64,000 nucleotides of DNA from Sepiola atlantica (Eukaryota; Mollusca; Cephalopoda; Sepiida; Sepiolidae): contig OY744528.1 in the NCBI GenBank assembly GCA_963556195.1, forward strand, positions 54,285,060 to 54,349,059. Direction: 5' to 3'. This document shows positions 22,041-33,490 of the stretch, in pieces. Under the pieces are notes generated by a model. It did not search any database. It saw only the letters and a program-made list of their open reading frames with translations, and was not told the DNA's origin. How positions within the stretch are numbered: the first letter of the stretch is position 1; the number at the start of each line of letters is the position of its first letter. The position numbers and the translations under genes are program-made.

Positions 22041-23240
22041 TATATAATATAAGAAAAGTAAAAAAAAAGTAAAAAGCACCTATCCACCATACAACAATCC
22101 ACTAATTATACATATATACAGACATTTGGTTGAAAGGGGACTTTACTAAGTAGATTAAATAACACAAGACGAGTCCCCTTATACAGTGAACAAAAATACA
22201 AACATTTTTTTTTAAATGCAATGAAGCTAAAGTATGATCCAATGCTATCATGATCACGCAACTGGTTGTTATGTCGATTGTTCTGTGTTCAAAATATTTT
22301 TAAAATGTTGGTGCTGATGCAACTATGTTGGAAATAGGTTATCCTCGATTTTGCTTTGTGTTTGACTAAAGCTCGAGCAGTATCAGTGCTGATAACTGCT
22401 CGAGTAGCTTTTTACTTGTGATATTTGTATTGTCATGAAATATTCTTTCATCCATTCCGAAAAAATCATAGGCTAATTTTACCAGCTTTTGTCCCTTAGA
22501 GCTAGAGGAATTGGTTAAAATCCTTCTTATTCGTGTTTTCTAACGTCCCTTTGTCTCTCTCTGTCTCTCTCTTTCTCCCACTCACTCTCCAATGTCTCCT
22601 TGATTGACCGAATGCATGATGATCTCTCCAAGAGTCAGTTCTGTCATTGGGCACTTTTACTTCATGTGATTATTGTGTTTCCCTAACCAATCACAGACCG
22701 TTTCACATTTTCTGCATTTCTATGATTGGTCAGCCTTTGTTTCATCCGTGTAATTTCAGTAAAGCCATAATATGTAGGCTTTATCTCATACTCGGAATAG
22801 AACACTTTACTCATTTTTGATAAGTATATTATCAGATCTGGCAGGTGCACCGCATCACCTTTTTAAATCGTAAACACAATTTGGTCACCAGCTGGATGTT
22901 TTGAAATTTCTAATTCATGATTGAAATCTGTCGTTCCGAAATTATCATCCAGCCTTCAAATCATATATTACAGGTGCACCTCCATGACCGTTTTAAATTG
23001 AAAACACAAGTTAGTCAGAAACAATTGTTTTTAATAATCAACATGATCTTTTAAATCTTCATAGAAACATGACAATTAAACTGGAATGTGCGTTGACCCC
23101 CTTTTCTTTTAATTATTCCATAATTAATTTAACTTAATTCACCAATCATTGCATAAGTAAAATACCTCACTGTGTTAATTATAAAATTCCAAGTAGAACA
23201 AATGGTTCCAGTAAATTACTAATTTCTTATCCCCACACCC
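22041..23240. other. No gene seen; one strong hairpin
   Basis: Mixed-composition sequence without a recognisable domain. It includes a CT-rich stretch (22550-22590) and the hairpin at 22372-22404. Confidence 0.4.
22372..22404. repeat. 33-base hairpin with CTCGAGCAGT arms
   Basis: Ten outer pairs (CTCGAGCAGT with ACTGCTCGAG), one bulged A and five inner pairs (ATCAG with CTGAT) around a two-base loop. It is exceptionally regular for this AT-rich DNA. Function unknown. Confidence 0.8.
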
Positions 23241-23249
23241 CATTTCACA

Positions 23250-23850
23250 ATAATATGAAGATAAAGGATATGGAGCACTTTGGATTATGTTTCCTAGGGT
23301 ATACAATACTATAAAGAAAGACAGAGAAGGTTTTTTTATCTCGAGCAACAGTGCGTTTAAACACACCTGCTCTATCTAGGACATTGAGCACTGTTATGAG
23401 CACTTTTGGATCATTATCTGCTCTATCTAGGATATTGAGCATTTTTAATTATGTCTCCTGGGGTATACAACATTTTTTTAAAAGATAGAGAAGTTCTTTA
23501 TGACGAAAATCACTGCGTTTAAACACACCTGCTCTATCTATGTGTTATGAGCACTTTTGGGTTACTACCTGTTTTATCCAGGATATCGAGCACTTTGAAT
23601 CATGGCTTCCAACATTATAAAAAAAGACAGATGTTCTTTATTCCGTGAACCACTGCGTTTTAACACATCTGCTGTATCTAAGATATTGAACACTTTGGAT
23701 TATGGCTCACAGAGTATACGGCATTGTAAAAAACAGAAGTTCTTTATCACAGGCAACACTTCGTTTAAACACACCTAGTTTATCTAGGATATTGAGCACT
23801 GTTATGAGCACTTTAGGGTTACTACCTGTCTGTCCATGATATTCATATGA
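23250..23850. repeat. Tandem repeat, about 190-bp units
   Basis: Three units built from CTCTATCTAGGATATTGAGC, TTATGAGCACTTTTGGGTTA and CACTGCGTTTAAACACACCT phrases. Confidence 0.75.
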
Positions 23851-24925
23851 ATGAAAAAAAAATGAATGAAAAAATGAATGAAAATATAAATGAGATTTTG
23901 AATGAAAGAAAATAATGAAAAATGAATGCAAACGAATGAAAAAATGAATAAAAAATGAATTTAAAAACTGAATGAAAAACTGAATGAGAATATAAATAAG
24001 AGTGAATGAAAAAAATGAATTAAAAGTGTTAGGATAACTAACGAAACGATTTATCTCCCTTGCATGATTTTCGGAAAGTTAAGAGTTATCGCCCTTGGAA
24101 AACAAAGTCTTGCCTGGAGTAGAAAAGTAAACAGACCACGTCTGGAGACTGTATATTTCATCTCGCTCACAGCGGTCAATTAAGTCATTATTTTATATTG
24201 TGTTCAGTTGTAATAAATCTGTTAAAAGTGTCTGCTGATATTTCATCCATTTTTCTTTACAAATATTATTGATTAAACCTAAATTACAAGGTTTACAAAA
24301 AAAAGTGACTTAAAAATTAATTTAAAACATAAATGAAAAATAATTAACGAAAAATTGTAAATGAAAAACAAATAAAAATATGCGAATGAAAACAATGAAT
24401 GAAAAATTGTAAATGAAAAACAAATAAAAATATGTGAATGAAAACAATGAATGAAAAATTGTAAATGAAAAACAAATAAAAATATGTGAATGAAAACAAT
24501 GAATTAAAAATTGTAAATGAAAAACAAATAAAAATATGTGAATGAAAACAATGAATGAAAAAATGTAAATGCAAAACAAATAAAACTATGCGAATGAAAA
24601 CAATGAATGATAAAATGTAATTTAAAAACAAATAAAAATATGCGAATGAAAAAATGAATGAAAAATAATGAATGAAACAAAATGAATGCACAATTAATGA
24701 AAAAAAATCAATTAAAAAAATTAAAAAATCAATTAAAGAAATTGAAGGAAAAGTAATGAAGGGAAATAGTGACAAAATGAATGAAAAATAATGAAAAAGT
24801 GAATGAATAAAAAAAATGAATGAAAAAAGTTAATACATGAGAAAAAGTAATAAAAATGAAAAATTAATAAATCAAAAAATGAAGAAAAAAAACGAATGAA
24901 AAAAAAATTGAATGAAAAAAATGAT
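23845..24925. repeat. GAATGAAAA-rich satellite with a 52-bp higher-order unit
   Basis: The whole block is built from AATGAATGAAAA-like words. At 24350-24640 a 52-bp unit (start AATTGTAAATGAAAAACAAA, end ACAATGAATGAAA) repeats about 5.5 times. Minus-strand frames rich in Phe/Ile/Ser are by-products. Confidence 0.9.
24027..24261 (+). mobile_element. Possible solo LTR inside the GAATGAAAA satellite
   Basis: A non-repetitive segment interrupts the satellite. It begins TGTTAGGATAACTAACG, contains TTGTAATAAATCTG (a possible AATAAA poly-A signal) and ends CTTTACA, giving TG...CA ends. An alternative end is 24297. I cannot find a clean target duplication (AAAAG precedes it; AATAT or A-runs follow). 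Confidence 0.45.
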
Positions 24926-25039
24926 TTCTTTCCACAACGTCTGACTGATTCCTCCCCAAACCCCCGTCTCTGACTCCTCTACTACAGAATAATTTCCAGA
25001 AGACATGCGGCTAGCGATTGAGCACCCCTTGCTTCACTA

Positions 25040-25850
25040 CATAACACATGTTATGCATTGCTTATCTTCGATTTTACAGCACCTGGACTTCCCAAATCGT
25101 CACCCATTTAGTACTGGCTATTTAGTATATGTTGCTTAACTTAATTGTACAGCACCTTGTCTTCCAAAATCATCACCAATTTACCACTGGCCAGGATATG
25201 CGAAGTTAACTTTGATTGTACTGCAGCTGGTCTTCGCAAATCGTCACCCATTTAGTAGTAGCTAGGATATGTGTTCCTTAACTTCTATTATACAGCATCT
25301 GGTCTTCTCAAATAGTTACACATTTAGTACTGGCCAGGATATGCGTTGCTTAACTTCAGTTTTACAGCACTTGGTCTTCCCAAATAGTCACCTACTAAGT
25401 AGTGACCAGGATATTTGTTACTTAACTTCGATTTTACAGCACCTGGTCTTGCCAAATAGTCACCCATTAAGTAGTGGCCAGGATATGTATTGCTTATATT
25501 CGATTGTACAGCACCTGGTCTTCTCAAATCGTCACCCATTTACTATTGCTTAACCTCAATTGTACAAATCCTGGTCTTCTTAAACCGTCACTCATTTAGT
25601 ACTTGCCAGAATATGCGTTTCTTAACTTTGATTGTACTTCACCTGGTCTTCCCAAATTGTCACCTATTTACTATTGGCCAGCATATGCGTTGCTTAACCT
25701 CGATTGTACAGATCCTGGTCTTCTTAAATAGTCATCTCATTAGGATATGCGTTGCTTAACTCTTATTGTACAGAACATGATCTTCCTAAATCATCACCCA
25801 CAGGATTTGTGTTACTTAACCTCGAGTGAACACCACTTTGTCTTCCCAAA
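25040..25850. repeat. 72-bp satellite, about 11 units
   Basis: Units carry TACAGCACCTGGTCTTCCCA, AATCGTCACCCATTTAGTA and CTGGCCAGGATATGCGTTGC phrases. As 72 is divisible by three, frames stay open through several units on both strands and give a 24-residue repeat; the same happens on the opposite strand, which argues against coding. Confidence 0.9.
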
Positions 25851-25859
25851 TCGTTAATT

Positions 25860-26500
25860 AACTTCTCCCTTCGAAGGATAATAGTGACAATAGAACGTTT
25901 CTTAATATTCTATTTTCATATTTCTGGACAATGCCAAGTACTTGTTTCTATAAATATGAAATCAATGAGCTCTACTAAAATCATTCTTTCTGGTTCCCAC
26001 TCCCTGTAATAAGGACAATAGTCCGAAGAAAAACGTAATAAAAATGAACAATGATAATGTGACGATGGCATAAAATATTATCCAAACCAATGTACCTATC
26101 AATATGACATCATGTGTGCAAGATAACATTAAAAATTGTGATCACATTAAACGAAAAAAATTTCCATTTGACCCCCACCCCCAAAAAATGAATCACTTTT
26201 TGTAATTTTTCAATATTATTTGCCTGGGGTTATGCCGGTTAAAATAATACCTTCTTTGTGGGTGTTTGTTGTGTATTTTTCAAGTTTTAGAGAGACATAC
26301 ATACACACAGATTTTTGCCTTATATATACTGAGATAACAGTTGGATGAACTGAGAAAGAAATAACTGAAAACACGAGGGAGAATCTTAATTCCTAAATTC
26401 ATACACAAAAGCTAATAGTTTAACTTTAACTAGTTCAGGAAGTCTACATTTACTTTTTTTCTGGGTTGTGTATATCTTGGCTTTTATGTAGTTCATTCTG
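25860..26500. other. No gene seen
   Basis: AT-rich flank between the 72-bp satellite and the LINE 3' tail. Confidence 0.4.
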
Positions 26501-26620
26501 ATTGCATTGTTTTTTTTTTGTTTTTTTTTGTTAACATAGTTCACCCCAAACAAGGCAGGCCGCCACTGTAGACGTAAGGGGCTACTGAGAAAAATGGTGA
26601 AAATTTGGGAGGGGGTCAAC

Positions 26621-27250
26621 CTAAATTGGGAGCTGTGCAGTGAGATATCTGTTTACATTAGTTTTAAATTTCTGCATGTCAGTACTATCAGGAAAACAGG
26701 AAGCAGGGAGGGAGTTCCAAAGTCCAGCAGCACGAGGAAAGAAGCTTTTGGAGTAGAAAGCTCTTCGGCATCTGAGGACCTCCACAGTGAATGGATGTGA
26801 TTTGGCAGATTGTTGGGTTGATCTAATAAATTTACGTCGTGGGGGCACCAGAGCAGCAAGTTCATCAGAGCACAATCCATTGAAGTACTTGTAAAACAGG
26901 CACAAGGAAGCAACATTGCGGTGATGGGACAGGGACTGGAGCTTGGTTGATAGTGAGGGACCTATTAAGTTGGCGACTCTGTTTTGGACCTTGTCTAAGA
27001 GGGAGAGACAAGTAGATGATGCTCCAGCCCAGATGTGGCAACAATATTCCATGCATGAGCGGATGGTGGCTTTGTAGAGATATAGGATAATATAAGGTGT
27101 GAGAAGTTTACTAGCATGGTAGAGGGAGCCCACCTTCTTTGCAGCAGCCCTGGCAATGTCGTCAATGTATTTATTCCAATTCATGCTATCTGTGAAAGTT
27201 AGGCTGAGGAGTTTGAATGATGAACTCTCAGGTAGGGTGTTATTTGCCAT
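26621..27250 (-). pseudogene. LINE C-terminal domain
   Basis: A 209-residue frame with IRSCMEYCCHIWAGA, LDKVQNRVANLIG, SHHRNVASLCLFYKYFNGLC, SHPFTVEVLRCRRAFYSKSF and FPRAAGLWNSLPASCFPD. This set of blocks is characteristic of the C-terminus of Jockey/CR1-group polymerases. The frame is open to its natural stop (26621) and overlaps the RT frame by about 50 bases in a different phase, a frameshift rather than a separate gene. Confidence 0.85.
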
Positions 27251-27970
27251 GACAATCGATGATTGAAGAGGTTTCTTGTAATTATTATCTTTGCAGCATT
27301 AAAAGTTACCATCCATTTTTTACTCCAATCTACTACAGACTGGAGGTCATTTTCTAAGGATTCAGCCATTGCCTCAAATATATGTGCGTTGGTTTTGCGC
27401 ACATGACGAGAGTAGAGCGTGGTGTCATCAGCAAATATTCCTATCTCAGTCTCAATGACATCAGGGAGGTTATTTATGAAAATCAGGAACAGTAGATGTC
27501 CAAGGATGGATCCCTGTGGTACACCAGCATTTATGTCATGTTGCTTAGATGAATAACCATCGAGGATAACCTGGATCTTTTTTTTTGTCAACAAGGATTT
27601 AATTATATTAAATATGTGTCCAGTAATACCATATGAGTGCAGTTTTAGAAGCCCTTCATGCCAGACCTTGTCAAAGGCCTTGGATATATCAAGCGCTACA
27701 GCCCTAGCTTCACCTGTCTTGTCCAGTGTATGATATATGCATTCAGAGATGACCGTTAGGATATCTGCAGTAGATCATGCTTGTCTAAATCCGTATTGAT
27801 GATCAGAAAGAAGTTTAGTATTGGTGCCGGACTATTGCTAGATTGATTAATGATTGATTATAGTTTGGAGAGGACAGGGGCCAGCTCAGCAGAGCATTTC
27901 TTTATTACTATTACTGTTATAAGATCAGGCCCACAGGCTTTGGAGGTGTCAAGGTTTTTTATGATGTCTC
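27199..27970 (-). pseudogene. LINE reverse transcriptase core
   Basis: The 27594-27199 frame contains HDINAGVPQGSILGHLLFLI and FADDTTLYS, the palm-domain blocks including the catalytic DD pair. N-terminal RT blocks lie upstream at about 27900-27600 in broken frames (fingers region, with a KAFDKVWHEGL-like stretch around 27690-27650). The enzyme would copy element RNA at a nicked target. Confidence 0.85.
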
Positions 27971-28126
27971 TGACCTGAGAGGGTGATGACCAGGTTCTCA
28001 AGTGTGGCTTCAGTCCGCAATGGGAATTTAGGGAGGGGGTTGTTTGCCGAGTCCAGAGTGGAATTTAAGTCAAAACGTTGGGCAAGTAGTTCAGCCTTAT
28101 CAGTTGCCGTGCAAACAACATTGTTG

Positions 28127-29418
28127 TTATTTGACAGCGGGGGGGGATTGTCCATTGTTCATCACACTATTGTAGATTTTCCAGAAATCACAAGTACCTA
28201 GTTTCTGTGACTGAATGCGTTTTTTGGTTATCTCTGTATACCTTCTCTTTGCTTTATCTATCACTACTTTGCAATTATTTCTTGATTCTATAAATTTCTG
28301 TCTATTCGCAGTTGACTTATGGCGGCCGAATTTTTGGAATGCCTTCTGTCTCTCAGCAATAGCAGCTGCACATTCTGAGGTGAAGCATTGAGAAGAGTGG
28401 GGTTTGCTGAAGAATTTATGCGTGGGGACATAAGCATCAATGCCTGCTTTGACCCATTCGGTTAGCTCATTTGCACATCGATCAGCAGGGAGTGAGAAAG
28501 TTTCACCCCATGGGGCGTTGCTGATGTAATCCCTGAGGGATTCAAAATCAGCCTGCTCATAGTTTCTCGTCGTTTTGAGCAACGGCTCTTCAGCTTTTGG
28601 ACGCGTTTTTAAGGTGATAAGTATCATTACCACAACGTGATCAGAGTTTCCGAGCGGTCTATGGGCATTTGCCACACAAGCCTCGGGTAGTGAGGTCAAG
28701 AACAGGTTGAGAAGTGAGGCTTGCTGGTCTTCATGATCAGGAAGGCGGGTCGGAAAAGTGACATCTGTGAGAGGTCGTGAGCTGAGGAGAAATTAAATGT
28801 AGAGTTCCCAGCTGCATCAGTAATGCTGGAGAATCCCAACCAGTCACAGTGGTGTGCATTAAAATCCCCAAATACATGTATTTGGGCATTCGAGGTGAGT
28901 GAGAGTGCTCTATCTAAGCTTTCAGAGACAGAGTCAAGCAGGGTACAGTCCTGGGTCGAAGGAGAACGGTATAAGAGATATAAGTAACTAACTCTGTGAT
29001 GTAAGGTCAATCTAAAGCACATGTAGGCTTGATCATCTGATTCTAACCTATGTTCTCTAATCAAGGGGAGGGTGTTCTGAACATAAACTCCTAGCCTGTG
29101 CATATGTTTGTCAGAGTCCTTACGATCGAGTGGAAGGTAATCAGTCATGTCAAAGTGGTGAGAGGAGATTGAGGATTAAAGTTTTATTTCACTTAGTGCT
29201 AGGATATCCGGGAAGTTTGTCAGGAGAAAAGTTTCTGCGTCGTTAATGTTGTTTCTAAGTCCTCGGATATTTGTGAATGCGAGCCTTAAGGGCAGAGGCG
29301 AAGATGTTTTTTGTTGGGTGTCTGGTTTAGGTTTGTTTTTTTTATTTTGTAAATTCATGTTTGTTGAGATAGAGTAGGGAGGGCAAAGTGGATGTTTGTT
29401 TGGTGCCAATAAGCTCAC
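28127..29418 (-). pseudogene. LINE endonuclease domain and linker
   Basis: Pieces in order: LRLAFTNIRGLRNNINDAET (first conserved block, 29418-29176), LALSEIKL (the catalytic Glu block), then 29148-28696 with VSYLYLLYRSPS and VFGDFNAHHCDWLG (the GDFNAHH motif), then 28699-28127 with GNSDHVVV (the SDH motif) and the downstream linker. All main exonuclease-endonuclease-phosphatase motifs are visible, which says the fold is conserved, but the frame breaks near 29160 and 28700. Confidence 0.85.
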
Positions 29419-29749
29419 ACAAGCAGTCCATTAGTTGTGACTTGGTCCATGGGGGTTGTGGTCTCGAGAAAGTCCACCGGGGATAACTGTAGAGTCCCTT
29501 TCCATGCGCGATATGGCACGTACAGTTACCGACGATATTATGCAACTGTTGATGGAGCAGCCGTTTTTAGCACTACCTAAGAGTTAGTGTTCCAAACTAC
29601 CAGTCGGAAACAGCAGCCAGACAAGCTGTCTAACCTGTACCCTCAACCTGTTGAGAGAGAGGATAGCCTGCGCCCGTGTACTAGTCGGGTATATCCGAGC
29701 CCCCGCAGGTAAAAATAAAATTTAGAAAAAAAAAATTTTTTTTTTCATC

Positions 29750-29756
<7 letters not shown>

Positions 29757-29820
<64 letters not shown>
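29757..29820. repeat. (TA)n microsatellite
   Basis: About 31 TA units next to the LINE 5' end. Confidence 0.95.
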
Positions 29821-29826
<6 letters not shown>

Positions 29827-31970
29827 GTATATATGTAGATATAAGTTCACTGTACACTTATCAGAGGGAATAAAAATTTGAAGATATGTTTCCCTCTCAC
29901 AAGTTAGTACAGATAAGAGATAGACAGCCAGTAGGGTAACAACTGAGAAAAACTAGTTAACTATTTATACAATGAAGGCTACGGAGAAAATGGAGTGAAT
30001 TGAAACTCAAACTTAAATTAAAACACATAAATAAATTTGGTAACGTGATTAGAATTAGTAAAAATATATTTTAAGAGAACAGAAACTCAGCTGAAAACTT
30101 TGGTGAATCTTTTTCATTTTTTTTCATGTGTTATGCAACTGTCAGTAGCAATTCTGTTTCTTTGCTCAAGTGTCCTTTCTATATACCTATCTATGTATGT
30201 TTGCACATTATTTATTTGGTCAGCATTATAAATCGTTCATGTGTTATATTGCACCTTACCGATGGGTGCATAAAATCCTTTACACATGCATGTTGATCTT
30301 CTCATCACCGTTGCCGTCGCTGTGAACCCACGTTGCTTTTCGTCTGTTGATAAAACTCACGCTGACACTAGTTGTTTAGTTTTTTAAACAATATTTAAAA
30401 TGACAGAAACAGAAAACAGGTTGACTTTGTATGCATGTGAGAGAGAGAGAGAGAGAGAAAGAAAGAAAGAAAGAGAGAGAAAGAAAGAAAGAGAGAGAAA
30501 TAGCTCATCTCACTACATCAGCCGGCCGGCATGCTCTCTCCCACCCATTCTTGGGGAGATCCGCCCGACACATCTTCTCTGGTTCAAATCTCACCAGTTA
30601 AGAGAGTGAGAGAAGTCTCACCGGAAGTTATGTGACCCCCCCCCTCAACTTTCATTGGAGTTGACCTCTGACCTTTAAGACCCTTCCACTGAAAACACGG
30701 CTTCCATTATTTAACACTTGTGGCTCCTCTTCCTATTTTGCTTTTCTCCACTTTTTCTTTTCCATTTCATTGCTCTCCATATTGTTCACCTTGGTAATGC
30801 TTTTGATAGTAGCAATCAGTCTCTCTGTATTTTGTGCTTTATTATTATTAGTAGTAGTAGTACTTGTAGTATTTTAATGTAGACCCTGCCGCAGAGTGCT
30901 TTACTAAAAGTTTGGTGCAATTCATTCTGGTTAGTTTTGGAACATACAAGTAACCAACAGACAGTAGTAACAGTGACATTTGTTACATCTTATGAGACAT
31001 TCGGTATCTGAAGGATACTTCATGCCAATTTTGTGCAATTCAGTTGAGTAGTTTGGGAGCCTATTAATGACCAACAGACACTCATGAAATGTTCAATGAT
31101 AATATGGATGACATTTAAGATTCCCTATAGTTTCAATACAAATACATGCATTCAACTAATACTGCACACATGCTTAAAAGAAGTTGTCAACCTTTGAGTG
31201 CATGCACACATTGACCCAATCTGACATAACACCCTTGAATTTAAAAATGTATTCAACCAGCACACATACACACTCATTGTTTAAAGTGAAGTGGTGTGCA
31301 AACATTTAAATATTGGGTCAATAATTGGAAAGCAATATCCTTTCAACTAAATTCAAGAGTGTCTAACATTCAATATCATATTTGAATTTTGATGGGGAAA
31401 CATCAGGAGATGACTGCCCACATCACAGACTGAAGTGAAAGGAGACAGGAAGACTTAATGGTGAAAGATTTGAAAGGGCTGTCTTTTTAATGTTGATCAG
31501 ATTTTTGCTAAACAATGAAATTCATATCATGCCACACCCAATTATTTTCTGCATTAATGTCCACCACAACTACAACAACACAATAAAGTAGGAAGAAAAC
31601 CTGGGTTGGAGGGGGGAGGCGGATGCAGAGGTACCCATACTTTATTCAGACAAAAAAAAAGTTGAAAAAATATGTATGGAACGATTCTAAGAAATATTTT
31701 TGCTATTAAATAAGGGTAATTTTTTAATCATAATCTTTCTGTTTTATGCAATTTTTTATATTTTTATTTTTTTAATTCCTAATCAATGCTGTCAATTTCA
31801 ATGAGTTTATTTATGTATTTTTGTCTTTATTTAAAATATTTCCTTTCATTTTTTGCGTTGCAATTTTTATTTGAATAGGCTTTCATAGTTATGGAACTGA
31901 GTTTGAAGTCATTATAAAATATAGTGAAGTCATCAATACCAGTATCCTAACTGATATTTCCTTTATTGAT
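29821..31970. other. No gene seen; (GA)n at 30438-30500
   Basis: Mixed sequence. The GA/GAAA microsatellite at 30438-30500 creates an Arg/Glu/Lys-rich frame (30400-30609) that is not a gene. No splice-bounded exon stands out. Confidence 0.4.

Positions 31971-31971
<1 letters not shown>

Positions 31972-32038
<67 letters not shown>
31972..32038. repeat. (ATC)n microsatellite
   Basis: About 22 uninterrupted ATC units. The minus-strand frame through it reads as a poly-Asp tract (frame 31947-32177). Confidence 0.95.
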
Positions 32039-32277
32039 TCGCCATTTTTCCCATCTCCATGTTCACCTTTACCATCACGACCAATAAGGCAGCCACTTTC
32101 AGACTTGACATTGCCTCATTATAATACTCATCAATATCAGCCAGCTTTCTCATTTTTCTCAATAGAAAAAAAATCATATATACTTGATGGTTTTAGAGAG
32201 TTTTTGGATTTTTTTCTTTCTGGCAAATTCTTCAGTATTATATTTAGTCATAGATAGATACATGTGTTCACATTTAT

Positions 32278-32478
32278 TGTAAGAAAACAACTCAGACAAC
32301 TCAGACCCAAGGATAGGTTTTATTATAGTTAAAATTTTTCACCATAACACTGCAACAATAACAAATATATGTATCAGTACACAATTACAATAAAGTATGG
32401 CGACAATGACGCTCGACAGTGTTACCACTGACCAAACATAATAATACAATAATAGTTTTTATTAATATTTTCATAACA
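32278..32478 (-). repeat. 3' LTR of the gypsy element
   Basis: 201 bp with TG...CA ends, differing from the other LTR by several substitutions and small indels. Divergence between the LTRs shows the insertion is not recent. Confidence 0.85.
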
Positions 32479-32490
32479 TTCCCCCCTTAT
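32479..32490 (-). promoter_or_regulatory. Polypurine tract of the gypsy element
   Basis: Minus-strand ATAAGGGGGGAA abuts the 3' LTR, the place where plus-strand DNA synthesis would be primed. Confidence 0.75.
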
Positions 32491-32594
32491 TAATTTATAA
32501 TTAGTCAATAAACTGCAGGTACATATAAATACTGCAAATTATTTAAACTACAAATCCAGCCTATCAGGAGGCTTAATAGTACGCCCAGATCTTC

Positions 32595-33490
32595 TTAGAA
32601 CAGAACCGTGGGCTCATCTATTTGCGTTGAGATAGACTTTGGGACAACTTCAATAGCTTTTACAGGGGAACCACCCGGAAATGAATCCATACGATCAGAA
32701 TTAGAATGTTCAACAATCAGAGGCGACTCCTGGGGAGCCAGGTGCTTTACAGAAACAGTGGACTCTCTACCATCTGGATATCTAATATGGGCATAATTAG
32801 GATTAGCCTTCAATAGTTCCACCTCATTAACCAAAGAGTCATATTTAGAAGTACGGGCATGTCTCCTCTGGACTGATCTAGCTTCAGACAACCAAGAAGG
32901 TACAAATGCTTCAGTTGAGGATCTCAATGCATAATTAAACAGTCTTTCATGTAGAGTAACATTAGTTGATGTTGACAACAATGATTTAATAGAATGCAAA
33001 GCATCCGGCAACACAGATTGCCAATATTTTACAGGTAATTTCCTAGATTTTAGTGTCATTGTTATTGCCCTCCAAATAATACTATTATACCTTTCAACCT
33101 GACCATTCCCTTCCGGATTATAGGAAGTAGTTCTACTACATGCTATACCCTTACAAGTAAGAAAATCTCTAAGCAGAACCACAATTTGAATGGATATAAG
33201 CAGGCATACCGAATATAGAAAATAATTGACTAAGACATTGAATGACCGTTTCCGTAGAAACATTACTACAAGGGAATACAAATGGGAACCTTGAATATTC
33301 ATCAATAAAATTGAGGAAATATATATTCTTGTTATTACTAGAAATAGGTCCTTTAAAATCTATGTTTAATCGTTCAAAGGGTTGAGTAGCTTTTATTAGC
33401 CTAGAATTACAAGTTTTACCAAAAACTGGTTTACATTCGGCACAGGTCTTGCATGAAGCAATAACTCTCTTAGCATTATCTATAGATTAA
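32595..33490 (-). pseudogene. Gypsy integrase
   Basis: After the CKTCAECKP half of the zinc finger, the core shows RLNIDFKGPI (first catalytic Asp, near 33350) and FIDEYSRFPF. The second Asp block reads YIHSNCGSA: Asn sits at the catalytic Asp and Cys at the usual Arg, in a frame offset from the rest (near 33190). The 33305-32595 frame continues FLTCKGIACSRTTSYNPEGN with GQVERYN (catalytic Glu), then the C-terminal domain with KYDSLVNEVELL and HIRYPDGRESTVSVKHLAP. With the Asp lost and a frameshift present, the enzyme could not integrate DNA. Confidence 0.85.

Larger units (their letters stand above)
26505..29710 (-). mobile_element. Jockey/CR1-type LINE, near full-length but decayed
   Basis: Reading on the minus strand: a GC-rich leader (about 29710-29550), endonuclease (29418-28640), linker, RT (about 27950-27199), thumb/C-terminal domain (27250-26621) and a 3' tail of A-rich runs, AACAAAAAAAAACAAAAAAA, ending near 26505. 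The order and tail are typical of non-LTR elements. Frames are broken in at least four places, so the copy is inactive. The exact 5' end is uncertain. Confidence 0.85.

Noticed and set aside
24322..24775. Phe/Ile/His-rich repeat protein on the minus strand
   Set aside because: A by-product of the GAATGAAAA satellite; the 52-bp unit is not a multiple of three and frames remain open only because the opposite strand lacks stop words.
25269..25759. Two repeat-protein-like frames
   Set aside because: They are the 72-bp satellite read in frame, and the opposite strand is open as well.
30400..30609. Arg/Glu/Lys-rich 69-codon frame
   Set aside because: Built on a (GA)n microsatellite.
31947..32177. 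Protein with a long poly-Asp tract
   Set aside because: The tract is an (ATC)n microsatellite and the flanks have no recognised domain or splice context.
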